Source: Halorussus halophilus (GTDB lineage: Archaea; Halobacteriota; Halobacteria; Halobacteriales; Haladaptataceae). Taken from it: 64,000 nt of DNA. Of this stretch, positions 18,670 through 27,600 are shown piece by piece. Position numbers and translations under genes: made by a program. The notes beneath the pieces are model-generated. The model had not been told where the DNA came from, made no database searches, and saw nothing but the letters and a program-made list of their open reading frames with translations. Numbering within the stretch: the first letter of the stretch is position 1; every line of letters begins with the position of its first letter. Location: positions 248,001 through 312,000 of the forward strand of contig NZ_CP044524.1 of the NCBI RefSeq assembly GCF_008831545.1, given 5' to 3'.

Positions 18670-21600
18670 CTAGACGGTATATCTGCGCGCCAGCAGCGCC
18701 GCCGCGACGAGTGCGACGACTGCCGTCCCGATACCGAATCCGGGGACGCTCGGCGCGACCGGGCCGTCGTCCTGCGCACTCTGTACCGAGAGGCTGGCCT
18801 GCTTGCCGTCTACCTTCACGATGTACTCGCCGGGCGAATCGACGCGTTGGACGAACGTCACGGTCTTCGTCTCGCCACCGGGCACTTCGACCGTCTTGGT
18901 CGCGACTTGCTCGCCGAACATCGTCAGCGCGACTTCGTGCGTCCCTGCTTCTCCGCCGGTGTTCTCGACCGTCGCAGTGATTTCGACGTACTCGCCAGCG
19001 GAAATCGTCGAGGTGTTCATCGACACTGCGTTAGTCGAGATGTCCGCGGGGCCTGTGGCTTGCTGGCCTTCGACGGTGAGCGACCCGACGGGTGCGCCTT
19101 CGATAGCAACGTCGTAGGTGCCGGGTTCGCCAACGTCGGCGGCCACCGTCACGTCCCGCGACTCGCCCGCCGGGACGGTCAGCGACTTCGCCGCCACGCT
19201 CTTCCCGTCGAATGTGAGGTTCACCGCGAGCGTGCGGTCGGTCGGCCCGTCGTTCGTGAGCGTCGCCGTTGCTTCGACAGTTTCGCCTTCGGTCGCCGTC
19301 GTCGCGCCGAGGTCGGCGTCGCTCACTGTGAGTGTCTGGGTCGCGCCGACCGCGAACGTGCCGAGACTGTCGGTCGTCGCCTTCAGTCGATAGCTGTCGC
19401 CGAGGTCTCTTGCGATTGTCGTGTTCAGTCGCTCCCACGACCCGTCGTCGTAGTGGTGGAGCGAGATGTCTTCCGGAGCGTAGGTGTCGTCGAGCCGCGA
19501 TTTCTCGACGGTGAAGATGACTCGCGTGGAGTCCACGGGTTTGTCGAGGTACTCCCCGGATACGTCGAGATAGCTCATCGTCTCGTCCGGTCCAGACGGT
19601 GCCGCCACGCTCTCGGGGGCGTCGGCACTCGCGGCCGTCTCGAAGACCACGTGCGGGTCGTCGCCTCCGAGGTCGATCACGAGATTGGTGAACGCGACGC
19701 CAGTTTCGGTGGCCACGGCCGACTCCGGAAGCGACGCTCGAACTGCTTCGTCTCCTTGGCCGTTCCGAACGTCCACGAGCGCGCCGTCGTCGCTCACCGA
19801 TTCGACTTCCGTGACGACGGACGGCGGAGCGCCGCCTCCGCCACCGCCGCCACCGCCGCCTCCGCCGCCCCCACCGGGGACACCGACGAAGCCGCCTTTG
19901 TCGTCGTCGTTATCGCCATCACCGAGTCCTTGCTCTTCGGTGACCACGACCGAGACGCTGGCGTCGTCTTCATTGCCGTCCTCGGTCACGATGGTGACCG
20001 TAGCGTCGTACTCGTCGCCACTTCCGTAGCTGTGGCTTACGGTGGCGTCAGTCGTGGTCTCGTCGGTCTGCCCGTCGCCGTCGAAGTCCCAGCGGTACTC
20101 CGTGATACTCGACCCCTGCGCGGTCGAACCGCTGGCGTCGAACTGCACGGTGTCACCTGCGCTCACGTTCGTCGCGTTCGCGGAGATGCTAGCGACTGGG
20201 CCGGGGTTGACTCGCACGGTCAACTGACGGGCAGTCTCGTGGTTCGCGTCGTCGTACGCGTACACCGTGATGCGCTGTTGGCCGACGGCGCTCTCTCCGT
20301 AACTGTAGGTCACGGTGGCGTCACCGGTCGTCTGGTCTACTTGGCCATCGCCGTCGAAGTCCCAGCCGTACTGGCTGACGCCGACGTTGTCGGACGCCTC
20401 GACCGCGAGTTCGAACTCGTTACCAGCGGTGACCGACGCGCCGTCCGGACTCTCACCATCGACGGTGACGTTCCCGATCGTCGGTGCTTCGGCGGGAATC
20501 ACGGTAATCGGGACGGACGCGTTGTCGGTGTTCCCGTTGCCGTCCTCGACCTCCACGCCTACGGAGTAGCTTCCGTTCGCGGCGTACTGAAGCTGTTCGG
20601 TAATCGTATCGCTCGTACCGGGCTCCTCGTACTGTCCGTCGCCGTTCAGGTCCCAGCGATACGTGACGACGCCGCGGTCGTCGTCGCTCGCGCTGGCGTC
20701 CAACTCGACTTCGCGTCCCACTTCGAACTCGGTGGGCGACACGTCGAGGGACGCGCTCGGCGCGTTCTCGTCGGGTTCGACGATTTCTATCTGGCGCTCC
20801 ACCGTGTCGGTGTAGCCAGCCGCGTCGGTGACCTGCACCGAGACGGTGTAGGTTCCGGGTTCGGTGTAGGTGTGTCCGACCCGCGCGTCCGCGGTGCCGT
20901 TCGTCCCGTCACCGAAGTCCCACTCGTAGTCGTCGCTTAACCGCTGGCTGTTGTCCGTGCTGTTGCTCGCGTCGAAGACGAGTTGTTCGCCGACCACGTG
21001 GTAGTCAGGCGACCCCGAACTGTCCTCGACGCTGACCCGCGCGGTCGGTGGCGCGGGCGGTTGAACCGCGACTTCGGTGGTGCTCGTCGCGGTTACCCCG
21101 TTCGAGGACTCGACTAACACAGACGCGTCGTAGGTTCCCGTTCCGTTGTACTGGTAGGTGACGGTCGGGTCGGAGTTGTTCAGTTCGTACTGACCGTCGC
21201 CGTCGAAGTCCCAGTGGTACGTGTACGAACTGCTTCGGGCACCCGCGTCGAACGAGACGGTTTCGTTCCCTTCGGGCCGCGACGGGGACGCGCTCAAGTC
21301 AGCTTGCGCGCATCGAGAGCCACGGAGAATGGTTATCTCTCGGTCCATGTCGAGGTGGACGTCGTCGCCGTTCTTCCGGCGGACGACCCAGTCAGTCATG
21401 GTGTGTTCGTCCTCGTCGAATCGCCACGGGTAGTTACTCCAGAAGTACGACTCCTCGTTGAAGTGGGGTTCGATGGTGATGGCGTCGCCGTACCCGAGGT
21501 TCTCGATTCCTCGGTACGCACCGCCGTCGGTCCCACCGCTTCCCCACGTCCAGTGGGCAGTGAAGTCGGAGTTACCGCCGTAGTTTTCCAGCGGTGCGGC

Positions 21601-22368
21601 ACCGTAGTCGTTGTGCAGTGCGCCCAAGCGCGTGTTCTGGCTCGAATCGTACTGGAAGTTACCGTCGGCGTAGTAGATGGCGTCCATGTCCTCCGGATAC
21701 AGGTCGTCCATGTACGCCCACTCGCCGCTGGGGAGGTCGCGGAAGGTGAACGTCGCCGTGCCGCCGCCCGGTTGTGGGGTCATATACCCCTCTCGGGTGG
21801 CGTGTTGGTGCATCCCGTTGTACGGTCCGTGCGAACCGATAGGGGTGTCGTCGTAGAGTTTGTCGTGTCGGATGACGAAACTGTCGCCTTCGGGTCCGCT
21901 GTAGAGGAACAGCAGACTCTCCTGATTCGACGACCAGTTCCACAGGCCGTAGGTTCCGTACGACCACGGCTCTTTCCAGTACGGTTCGGAGAGCCACGGT
22001 GAATTCCGGGGTAGCTGGCCCCACGCTTGAGCGTTGTCGTGGATGCCGCCCGGTGGGTCCCGATAGCGGTAGTCCATCACGGCTTCTATCGTCGGCGACC
22101 CGTCCCAGCTCCGGTTCGGGATGTCGCCGAACTCCGCCGTCCTGTCCACGAGGTTCACGTGCGGCTCGACGGTCCCGGGACCGTCCTCGTTCGGGTCGCT
22201 CGGTTCGTACGGATTCACCACGTAACAGTCCGACCCCTGAATTATCGTGTACTGGCCCGGTCTCGTGGATTGGGCGCTCGCAGTTCCGACGATGCCAACT
22301 GGCAACGTCGAGGTGACGAGCAGTATCACCAATCCGAGTGCCGAAACAGTAGTTCTGTTTATATTCAT
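18670..22368 (-). CDS. PKD-domain surface protein with PGF-pre-PGF domain and PGF-CTERM tail
   Basis: A 1232-residue secreted protein. Order: signal peptide (1-33); an unrecognised Trp/Tyr-rich N-terminal domain (about 35-350) with one Cys near each end; five PKD domains (about 355-815), most with the repeated WDFDGDGQ turn; a run of 15 glycines (about 832-846); a PGF-pre-PGF domain (about 853-1003); two CARDB-like adhesion modules (about 1010-1200); and the C-terminal VPGFGIGTAVVALVAAALLA-RR tail, the PGF-CTERM signal processed by archaeosortase ArtA with lipid attachment. It should be anchored on the cell surface. The ATG at 22368 is preferred over the GTG immediately before it. The N-terminal domain may bind carbohydrate or peptide; this is not shown by the sequence. 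Confidence 0.85.
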   Translation of the reverse strand: MNINRTTVSALGLVILLVTSTLPVGIVGTASAQSTRPGQYTIIQGSDCYVVNPYEPSDPNEDGPGTVEPHVNLVDRTAEFGDIPNRSWDGSPTIEAVMDYRYRDPPGGIHDNAQAWGQLPRNSPWLSEPYWKEPWSYGTYGLWNWSSNQESLLFLYSGPEGDSFVIRHDKLYDDTPIGSHGPYNGMHQHATREGYMTPQPGGGTATFTFRDLPSGEWAYMDDLYPEDMDAIYYADGNFQYDSSQNTRLGALHNDYGAAPLENYGGNSDFTAHWTWGSGGTDGGAYRGIENLGYGDAITIEPHFNEESYFWSNYPWRFDEDEHTMTDWVVRRKNGDDVHLDMDREITILRGSRCAQADLSASPSRPEGNETVSFDAGARSSSYTYHWDFDGDGQYELNNSDPTVTYQYNGTGTYDASVLVESSNGVTATSTTEVAVQPPAPPTARVSVEDSSGSPDYHVVGEQLVFDASNSTDNSQRLSDDYEWDFGDGTNGTADARVGHTYTEPGTYTVSVQVTDAAGYTDTVERQIEIVEPDENAPSASLDVSPTEFEVGREVELDASASDDDRGVVTYRWDLNGDGQYEEPGTSDTITEQLQYAANGSYSVGVEVEDGNGNTDNASVPITVIPAEAPTIGNVTVDGESPDGASVTAGNEFELAVEASDNVGVSQYGWDFDGDGQVDQTTGDATVTYSYGESAVGQQRITVYAYDDANHETARQLTVRVNPGPVASISANATNVSAGDTVQFDASGSTAQGSSITEYRWDFDGDGQTDETTTDATVSHSYGSGDEYDATVTIVTEDGNEDDASVSVVVTEEQGLGDGDNDDDKGGFVGVPGGGGGGGGGGGGGGGAPPSVVTEVESVSDDGALVDVRNGQGDEAVRASLPESAVATETGVAFTNLVIDLGGDDPHVVFETAASADAPESVAAPSGPDETMSYLDVSGEYLDKPVDSTRVIFTVEKSRLDDTYAPEDISLHHYDDGSWERLNTTIARDLGDSYRLKATTDSLGTFAVGATQTLTVSDADLGATTATEGETVEATATLTNDGPTDRTLAVNLTFDGKSVAAKSLTVPAGESRDVTVAADVGEPGTYDVAIEGAPVGSLTVEGQQATGPADISTNAVSMNTSTISAGEYVEITATVENTGGEAGTHEVALTMFGEQVATKTVEVPGGETKTVTFVQRVDSPGEYIVKVDGKQASLSVQSAQDDGPVAPSVPGFGIGTAVVALVAAALLARRYTV

Positions 22369-22592
22369 CACACTCGTGGGGCATCTTATTCCCGTATTTC
22401 CCTTTGTTATGGACTCTCTGTGGCTCTCTCGGGCGCATGCTGTGGCTGTCGTAGGTGCTTGCTGTAACGCTGTCAGCCTCGCCGTAACCGTCTACAGGCT
22501 AAAATTGTGGCTCGAAGGCGGACCCTGCGTACTTAAACGGCCAGCATTGTCATACGTCACGTTCAGCAGTCTCAGTACTCTAGCAGCCTTCA

Positions 22593-23903
22593 ATGGGAGA
22601 CTTAGGGCTCAAGGAAGCTATCGCTATGGCCCTCGGCGGGATGATCGGCGGTGGTATCTACTCTGCGTTCGGCATCGTGGTCGCCATCGCAGGAAAGGCG
22701 GCGTGGGTCGCCTTTCTCGTCGCGGGCAGTATCGCAATGTGTGCTGGCTACAGCTACGTCAAACTCAACGAACTCATCGACGAGCGTGGCGGCGAACCGA
22801 CGTATCTCCGCGAAACTATCAGTAACTCGACTCTATCGGGGATGACGGGGTGGACGCTGCTGTTCGGCTACATCGGCTCGATGGCGCTGTACGCCTACGC
22901 GTTCTCGTCGTTCTTCTCCGAGATGCTCGGCCGACTCCACTACATGGGAGTGTCCGTGCCGAAACTCGTCTCAGTACTACTCATCGCGGGGTTCGTCGGT
23001 TTGAACCTCGTGGGGGCCTCGGAGACGGGGAAAGCCGAGGACGTACTTACTTTCTTCAAGGTCGCGGTCATCGGCATCTTCGGAGCGTGGGGCGTCTGGT
23101 ACGCGTTCACCGGTGAGATGCTGACGTTCGGGTTCAGCGTCGCGCTGAGTTTCAGCCCTATCATGGGCGCGGCGATGTCGTTCGTCGCGTTCCAGGGTTG
23201 GCAGTTGCTACTGTACGACCAAGACCAGTTCGAGAACTCGGTCGAGAACATCCGGAAGGCAATCTACGTCTCGATTCCGGCGGCGACGCTGCTGTACATT
23301 CTCGTCGCTTTTACGACGGTGAGCATCCTCGAACTGTCGGTCATCGCCGTCGCGCCAGAGGTGTCGCTGTTGTACGCCGCGCTCCCGTACATGGGGCGCG
23401 TCGGCGCGTTCGTCATCGGCTTGTCGGCACTGTTCTCGACGGCCAGCGCGGTCAACGCCACGCTGTTCAGTAGCGCGCAGTTCTCGCGGAATCTCATCGA
23501 CAACGGGTTGCTCCCCGACCGGTTCTCCTCGGACGGCGACCAAGAAGTTCCCTCGGAGATAGTCGTCGTCCTCGGCGTGCTGTCGGCGGCGTTCGCCGTC
23601 TTCGGCAGTCTCTCCTCGATTACGTCGTTCGCGTCGCTGGCGTTCATCGCCGTCTTCGGCGCGATGTGTTATCTGGCGTTCCGTGAACGGAGCGAAATCG
23701 ACGACTTCCGAACACCGATTCCGATAGTCGGGATGGTCGGGACGGCGGCGTTCTTCCCGCTGTTGTTGTACAACCTCTACCTCAGCAGTCCGAGTACGTT
23801 CTATCTCGTCCTGCTCATCGGCGTACTGGTCGTCGGTTCCGAACTCGCGTACTTCGAGCGCGAACCGATCGAAGAAGCGGTTCCCGGAATGGAGAACGAC
23901 TGA
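22593..23903 (+). CDS. APC superfamily amino-acid permease
   Basis: A 436-residue permease with about 12 hydrophobic helices. The first helix has the unwound APC motif GGMIGGGIYSAFG (residues 15-27), which binds the amino-acid backbone; AGYSYVKLNELIDERGGEPTY (about 50-70) is the conserved end of helix 2 and loop. It starts 221 bp from the divergent PKD-protein gene. Only 2 bp separate it from a solute-binding lipoprotein gene downstream, so the two are cotranscribed. The substrate is unknown. Confidence 0.85.
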   Translation: MGDLGLKEAIAMALGGMIGGGIYSAFGIVVAIAGKAAWVAFLVAGSIAMCAGYSYVKLNELIDERGGEPTYLRETISNSTLSGMTGWTLLFGYIGSMALYAYAFSSFFSEMLGRLHYMGVSVPKLVSVLLIAGFVGLNLVGASETGKAEDVLTFFKVAVIGIFGAWGVWYAFTGEMLTFGFSVALSFSPIMGAAMSFVAFQGWQLLLYDQDQFENSVENIRKAIYVSIPAATLLYILVAFTTVSILELSVIAVAPEVSLLYAALPYMGRVGAFVIGLSALFSTASAVNATLFSSAQFSRNLIDNGLLPDRFSSDGDQEVPSEIVVVLGVLSAAFAVFGSLSSITSFASLAFIAVFGAMCYLAFRERSEIDDFRTPIPIVGMVGTAAFFPLLLYNLYLSSPSTFYLVLLIGVLVVGSELAYFEREPIEEAVPGMEND

Positions 23904-23905
23904 AC

Positions 23906-25540
23906 ATGACTGAGAACAACGATAGCTCCGACACGTTGAGTCGTCGAAAGGCGCTACAGGGAATAGTTGGCGCGCTCGGCAGTGCTTCGCTCGCTGGATG
24001 CGCGAAAGTAACAGGCAAACCGTCGGTGAACACGCTCCGATACGCGCAGGTCAGGCCACCAGTGACACTCGACCCCGTGGTCCTCGACGAACCGTGGTCG
24101 TCGGCCCCGGCCTCGCAGGTGTTCCAAGGTCTCTACAGTTACGACCGCAACCTGAATCTGGTGCCGACGCTCGCGAACTCTCGACCGAAGCGGAGCGACG
24201 ACGGGACGACGTACACCGTCGAACTCCGAGACGACGCGCGGTTTCAGAACGGCGACCAGGTCAGGGCCAAGGACGTGAAATACACCTACGAGGTGCCTGT
24301 TAGACAGCGCGAAGAGGGCGACTGGGTACCGACGGTTTGGCAGGTGAACATGATTCGAGACGTACGAACGCCCGACGCCCACACCGTCGAGTTCGAACTG
24401 AAGTTTCCGTACCCGGCGTTCGACCACGTCCTCACCCGTGGTATCGTCCCGAAGTCCGCCCGCCAAGGGAACGCCGAGCAGTTCGGTACCGAGGATCCGG
24501 TCGGGTCTGGTCCTTACGAGGTCGAAATCTTCAAACCCGGAAAGTACGCCGTGCTGAATACCTGGGACGACTACTGGGGCGAGACCACGCCTCCCGTCGA
24601 GAAAGTGAAGTTCGTCGCCAACCACGCGGGACTCGCCCGTTCGATGAGCATGAAGACCGGCCAAAACGACGTGTTCGAGCGCGTCGAACCGAAACTCTGG
24701 GACGCTACGAAGGAGATGGGTGGCTCCCGCCTCGCCGCCACGAGAAGCTACAACTACGTGTTCGTGGGGTTCAACTGCGACGACCAGCCGATGTCTTCGC
24801 CGAAGGTCCGCGAAGCGGTCGATTACCTCGTCTCCATGGACGACTTCGTGAAGAACGTCGTGACGCCGCCGGGGTTCGACCAAGAAGGGCCGACTGGCGC
24901 ACGCCAGCACGGTCCCGTCCCGAACCACCTCGCCGAAGCGTGGAACTTCCCAGTCGAGCAGTGGAAAGGTATTCCGCACCAGAAGAACCACGACGAGGCC
25001 GAGCGGTTGCTGACCGAGGCGGGCGTCTCGAACTGGTCGCCGAAAATCGCCGTTCCGAAGGATATGCTCGCGGAGAAACTCGGCGAGAGTATCGTCCACG
25101 GACTGCGGAAAGTCGGCTTCGGCAAGGCCCGCGTCGTGAAACACTCGTGGACGAAGTTCCGCGAAATCGTGACGACCGGCGACGACGACCAGTACGCGAT
25201 GTTCGTCGGTTCGTGGGCGGGGTACGACGACCCGGACACGTTCCTCTACCCGCTCTTTCACGAAGACGTGGAAGGACTGACCAACGGCACGTACTACAGC
25301 GACGAAGCAGTGATGCAGAAAATCGAGGCTGCGCGCCGGACCACGAACCGCTCGGAGCGCAAGCAGGCCTACCAGACTGCCATCGCGAAACTCCTCGAAG
25401 ACCGGGTTCACCTCCCCGGATTCACCCTCTACAACACCTTCGGCGTGAAAGAACACGTCGCTGGATTCGAACCGCATCCGCTCTCTCGGTACAACCCGCA
25501 GTTGCTCTCTCCGAAGGGGGCGGTCTCGCTCCAACAATGA
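23906..25540 (+). CDS. Solute-binding lipoprotein, family 5 (oligopeptide/dipeptide type)
   Basis: A 544-residue extracellular binding protein. The N-terminus has a twin-arginine pair (SRRKALQGIVG) and a lipobox LAGC, indicating Tat export and lipid anchoring. The mature part matches family 5 binding proteins: LRYAQVRPPVTLDPVVLDE, a VELRDDARFQNGDQVRAKDV segment (the DARFHDG-type motif) and DPVGSGPYEV. Members normally feed OppBCDF/DppBCDF ABC importers, but no ABC permease or ATPase gene is present; the gene follows an APC permease by 2 bp. Confidence 0.85.
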   Translation: MTENNDSSDTLSRRKALQGIVGALGSASLAGCAKVTGKPSVNTLRYAQVRPPVTLDPVVLDEPWSSAPASQVFQGLYSYDRNLNLVPTLANSRPKRSDDGTTYTVELRDDARFQNGDQVRAKDVKYTYEVPVRQREEGDWVPTVWQVNMIRDVRTPDAHTVEFELKFPYPAFDHVLTRGIVPKSARQGNAEQFGTEDPVGSGPYEVEIFKPGKYAVLNTWDDYWGETTPPVEKVKFVANHAGLARSMSMKTGQNDVFERVEPKLWDATKEMGGSRLAATRSYNYVFVGFNCDDQPMSSPKVREAVDYLVSMDDFVKNVVTPPGFDQEGPTGARQHGPVPNHLAEAWNFPVEQWKGIPHQKNHDEAERLLTEAGVSNWSPKIAVPKDMLAEKLGESIVHGLRKVGFGKARVVKHSWTKFREIVTTGDDDQYAMFVGSWAGYDDPDTFLYPLFHEDVEGLTNGTYYSDEAVMQKIEAARRTTNRSERKQAYQTAIAKLLEDRVHLPGFTLYNTFGVKEHVAGFEPHPLSRYNPQLLSPKGAVSLQQ

Positions 25541-25575
25541 TTACGAGACTGATATATACTTATCGGCCGATGATT

Positions 25576-25607
25576 TATAAGACGGTGCTATCAGGGGCCG
25601 TCTTATA
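25576..25607. terminator. 10-bp inverted repeat after the permease/binding-protein operon
   Basis: TATAAGACGG at 25576-25585 pairs perfectly with CCGTCTTATA at 25598-25607 around a 12-nt loop. It lies 35 bp after the binding-protein stop and before the KaiC-like gene. It may be a transcript-end hairpin or an operator; its right arm overlaps a TATA-like CTTATATAG, so it could also tune the downstream promoter. Confidence 0.45.
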
Positions 25608-25676
25608 TAGGCTTGTAATATTACTGCCCCAAGGTTAGGTGCGCTAGTTGAGAAAGAACCTGTACTGACTTCCATA

Positions 25677-27176
25677 ATGTCGGACGTAGCGCTTGAACGA
25701 ATTTCGTCAGGAGTCCCAGGACTCGACGACGTTCTGGGTGGTGGACTCATTCCCGGTCGGAGCTATCTCGCACGCGGCGACCCCGGTACCGGCAAGACGC
25801 TGTTCGGTTGCTCTTTTCTCTCTCGTGGTGTCAAAGTGGGCGAGGACGCCTTGTTCGTCCACTTGGAGGAGCCGGAGGCCGACGTCAAGAAGAATGCCGG
25901 TGCCGTCGGTATCGACTTAGACGGCGTCGAATTCTTGGACCTCTCGCCGAACTCAGGCGTCTTCTCTTCGACCCAATCGTACGACATCTTCGACACCGAC
26001 GAGAACGAACAGACGACGTTCACCGAACGGATAACCGACCGGGTCGGGACGCTATCGCCCGACCGCGTGTTCATCGACCCGCTAACGAAGCTACGCTATC
26101 TCACGTCAGACGAGTACCAGTTCCGGAAACAAGTACTCGCGCTCACCCGATTTTTCACCGAACACGACGCGACGGTGCTGCTCACGTCTCAGAACACGAG
26201 TCACTCTTCGGACGACGACCTCCAGTATCTCACCGACGGCACGGTGCAACTTCGCAACGGCGAGATGGGTCGGTCGCTCTCGGTGCCGAAGTTTCGCGGT
26301 TCGTCGGTGAAGTCGGGCGAACACGCGGTGCGAATCGGCGACGGACGGCCGCGAGCGAACGGCGAGAACGACGGTGTCTCGGTGTTTCCCGCCCTCGACC
26401 CGGCCGAAACCGACCGCTACACGGTCGGTGAACAACTCTCCGCGGGCGTCCCGCGACTGGACGAACTGCTCGGCGGCGGCCTCGAACGCGGCACCGTGAC
26501 GATTCTGAGCGGTCCGACCGGCGTCGGCAAGACCACCGTTGGCACGCAGTTCATGAAGGAAGCGGCGGGCCGCGGCGAGCGGTCGGTCGTCTACCTCTTC
26601 GAAGAGACGACTCCGACGCTGTTCGAGCGCAGCGAGGCCATCGGGATTCCGCTCGAAGAGATGGTCGAGAACGGGGCACTCGAAACACGCGAGTTCGAAC
26701 CGCTCGACAACTCTGCGGTCGAGTTCGCCAACCACGTCCAGCGCGAAGTCGAACGCCGCGACACGTCGCTCGTGATGATAGACGGTATCGACGGCTACAA
26801 ACTCTCGCTCCGGGAAGCAGACCAACGACGCCTCGTTCGGAAACTGCATTCGCTCTGTCGCTATCTCAAGAGCGTCGGCGTGACAGTCGTACTCGTTGAC
26901 GAGAGCGCAACTGTCATGGGCGAGTTCAGTGCGACCGACTCGGGTATCAGCTACCTCGCGGACAACATCGTCTTCATGCGCCACCTCGAACTGAACGGGG
27001 AGATGCGGAAGGCCATCGGCGTCCTGAAAAAACGGACGAGCGACTTCGAGCGCACGCTCCGGGAGTTCGAAATCACTGAACACGGCATCACGGTCGGCGA
27101 AACACTCGACGAGTTGGAGGGAATTTTGACAGGAGAACCACAATGGACGACACCATCGGAGGACAACGATGAGTGA
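25677..27176 (+). CDS. KaiC-like RecA-fold ATPase, two KaiC domains
   Basis: A 499-residue protein with duplicated KaiC domains. Domain 1: Walker A GDPGTGKT near residue 33 and Walker B RVFIDPLTKL near 129. Domain 2: Walker A GPTGVGKT near residue 278 and Walker B SLVMIDGIDGY near 365. Each domain begins with the KaiC opening RISSGVPGLDDVLGGG / QLSAGVPRLDELLGGG. Haloarchaeal KaiC-like proteins are signalling ATPases rather than proven clocks. The last 8 bp overlap the start of a receiver-domain gene, so the two are made together and probably interact. Confidence 0.87.
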   Translation: MSDVALERISSGVPGLDDVLGGGLIPGRSYLARGDPGTGKTLFGCSFLSRGVKVGEDALFVHLEEPEADVKKNAGAVGIDLDGVEFLDLSPNSGVFSSTQSYDIFDTDENEQTTFTERITDRVGTLSPDRVFIDPLTKLRYLTSDEYQFRKQVLALTRFFTEHDATVLLTSQNTSHSSDDDLQYLTDGTVQLRNGEMGRSLSVPKFRGSSVKSGEHAVRIGDGRPRANGENDGVSVFPALDPAETDRYTVGEQLSAGVPRLDELLGGGLERGTVTILSGPTGVGKTTVGTQFMKEAAGRGERSVVYLFEETTPTLFERSEAIGIPLEEMVENGALETREFEPLDNSAVEFANHVQREVERRDTSLVMIDGIDGYKLSLREADQRRLVRKLHSLCRYLKSVGVTVVLVDESATVMGEFSATDSGISYLADNIVFMRHLELNGEMRKAIGVLKKRTSDFERTLREFEITEHGITVGETLDELEGILTGEPQWTTPSEDNDE

Positions 27177-27594
27177 GACGAACAGCGACGAGACACAGAC
27201 GGGCAAGGCGGCACTCATCTTGGCGCTGGGGCGCCAGAAGCGGAACCTCGAACTGCTGGCACAGATGCTGCGCAACAACGGCTACGAGGTCGAAATCGCC
27301 ACGTCGATGGAGGAGTTCGACGGTCTCATCGAGGCGCGCGACGACATCGCAGTCGCCATCCTCGACGTGGACGGGTTCACCGAAGACATCTGGAAGCGTT
27401 GCGAGCAACTACACGACCGAGGCGTGTCGATGCTCATCCTCGCGGCGTCGATTCCGCCGAAGATGCGCGAAGAGGCACACAGTCGCGGCGTCCACACCTT
27501 GCTCGAAAAGCCCGTAGACAAAGCCGACTTGCAGGCGACGATACGCGGCCTTCTGAGGTACATCCAGCGCGAGAAAGAGCAGGAAGACCAGTAG
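27169..27594 (+). CDS. Receiver-domain (CheY-like) protein coupled to KaiC
   Basis: A 141-residue protein with a CheY fold: phospho-acceptor candidate Asp in VAILDVDGFTED (about residue 64), and a Lys-Pro pair LLEKPVDKADL at the expected switch position. The acidic pair that binds Mg2+ in ordinary receivers is not evident after the first strand (ALILALGRQKRN), so phosphorylation may be weak or absent. It ends in a charged tail (REKEQEDQ). It overlaps the KaiC-like gene by 8 bp. Likely role: partner or output of the KaiC-like ATPase. Confidence 0.75.
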   Translation: MSETNSDETQTGKAALILALGRQKRNLELLAQMLRNNGYEVEIATSMEEFDGLIEARDDIAVAILDVDGFTEDIWKRCEQLHDRGVSMLILAASIPPKMREEAHSRGVHTLLEKPVDKADLQATIRGLLRYIQREKEQEDQ

Positions 27595-27600
27595 TTGGTC

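Noticed and set aside
19835-19880. GC-rich near-repeat as a possible microsatellite or regulatory tract
   Set aside because: It is explained by a run of 15 GGN glycine codons in the PKD protein.
18847-20940. 697-residue plus-strand open frame opposite the PKD protein
   Set aside because: It mirrors the PKD repeats in antisense and has no independent motif.
23954-25537. 527-residue minus-strand open frame opposite the solute-binding protein
   Set aside because: It is antisense to a gene with clear signal, lipobox and family motifs, and its own translation is Val/Arg/Asp-rich with no domain; typical of high-GC DNA.
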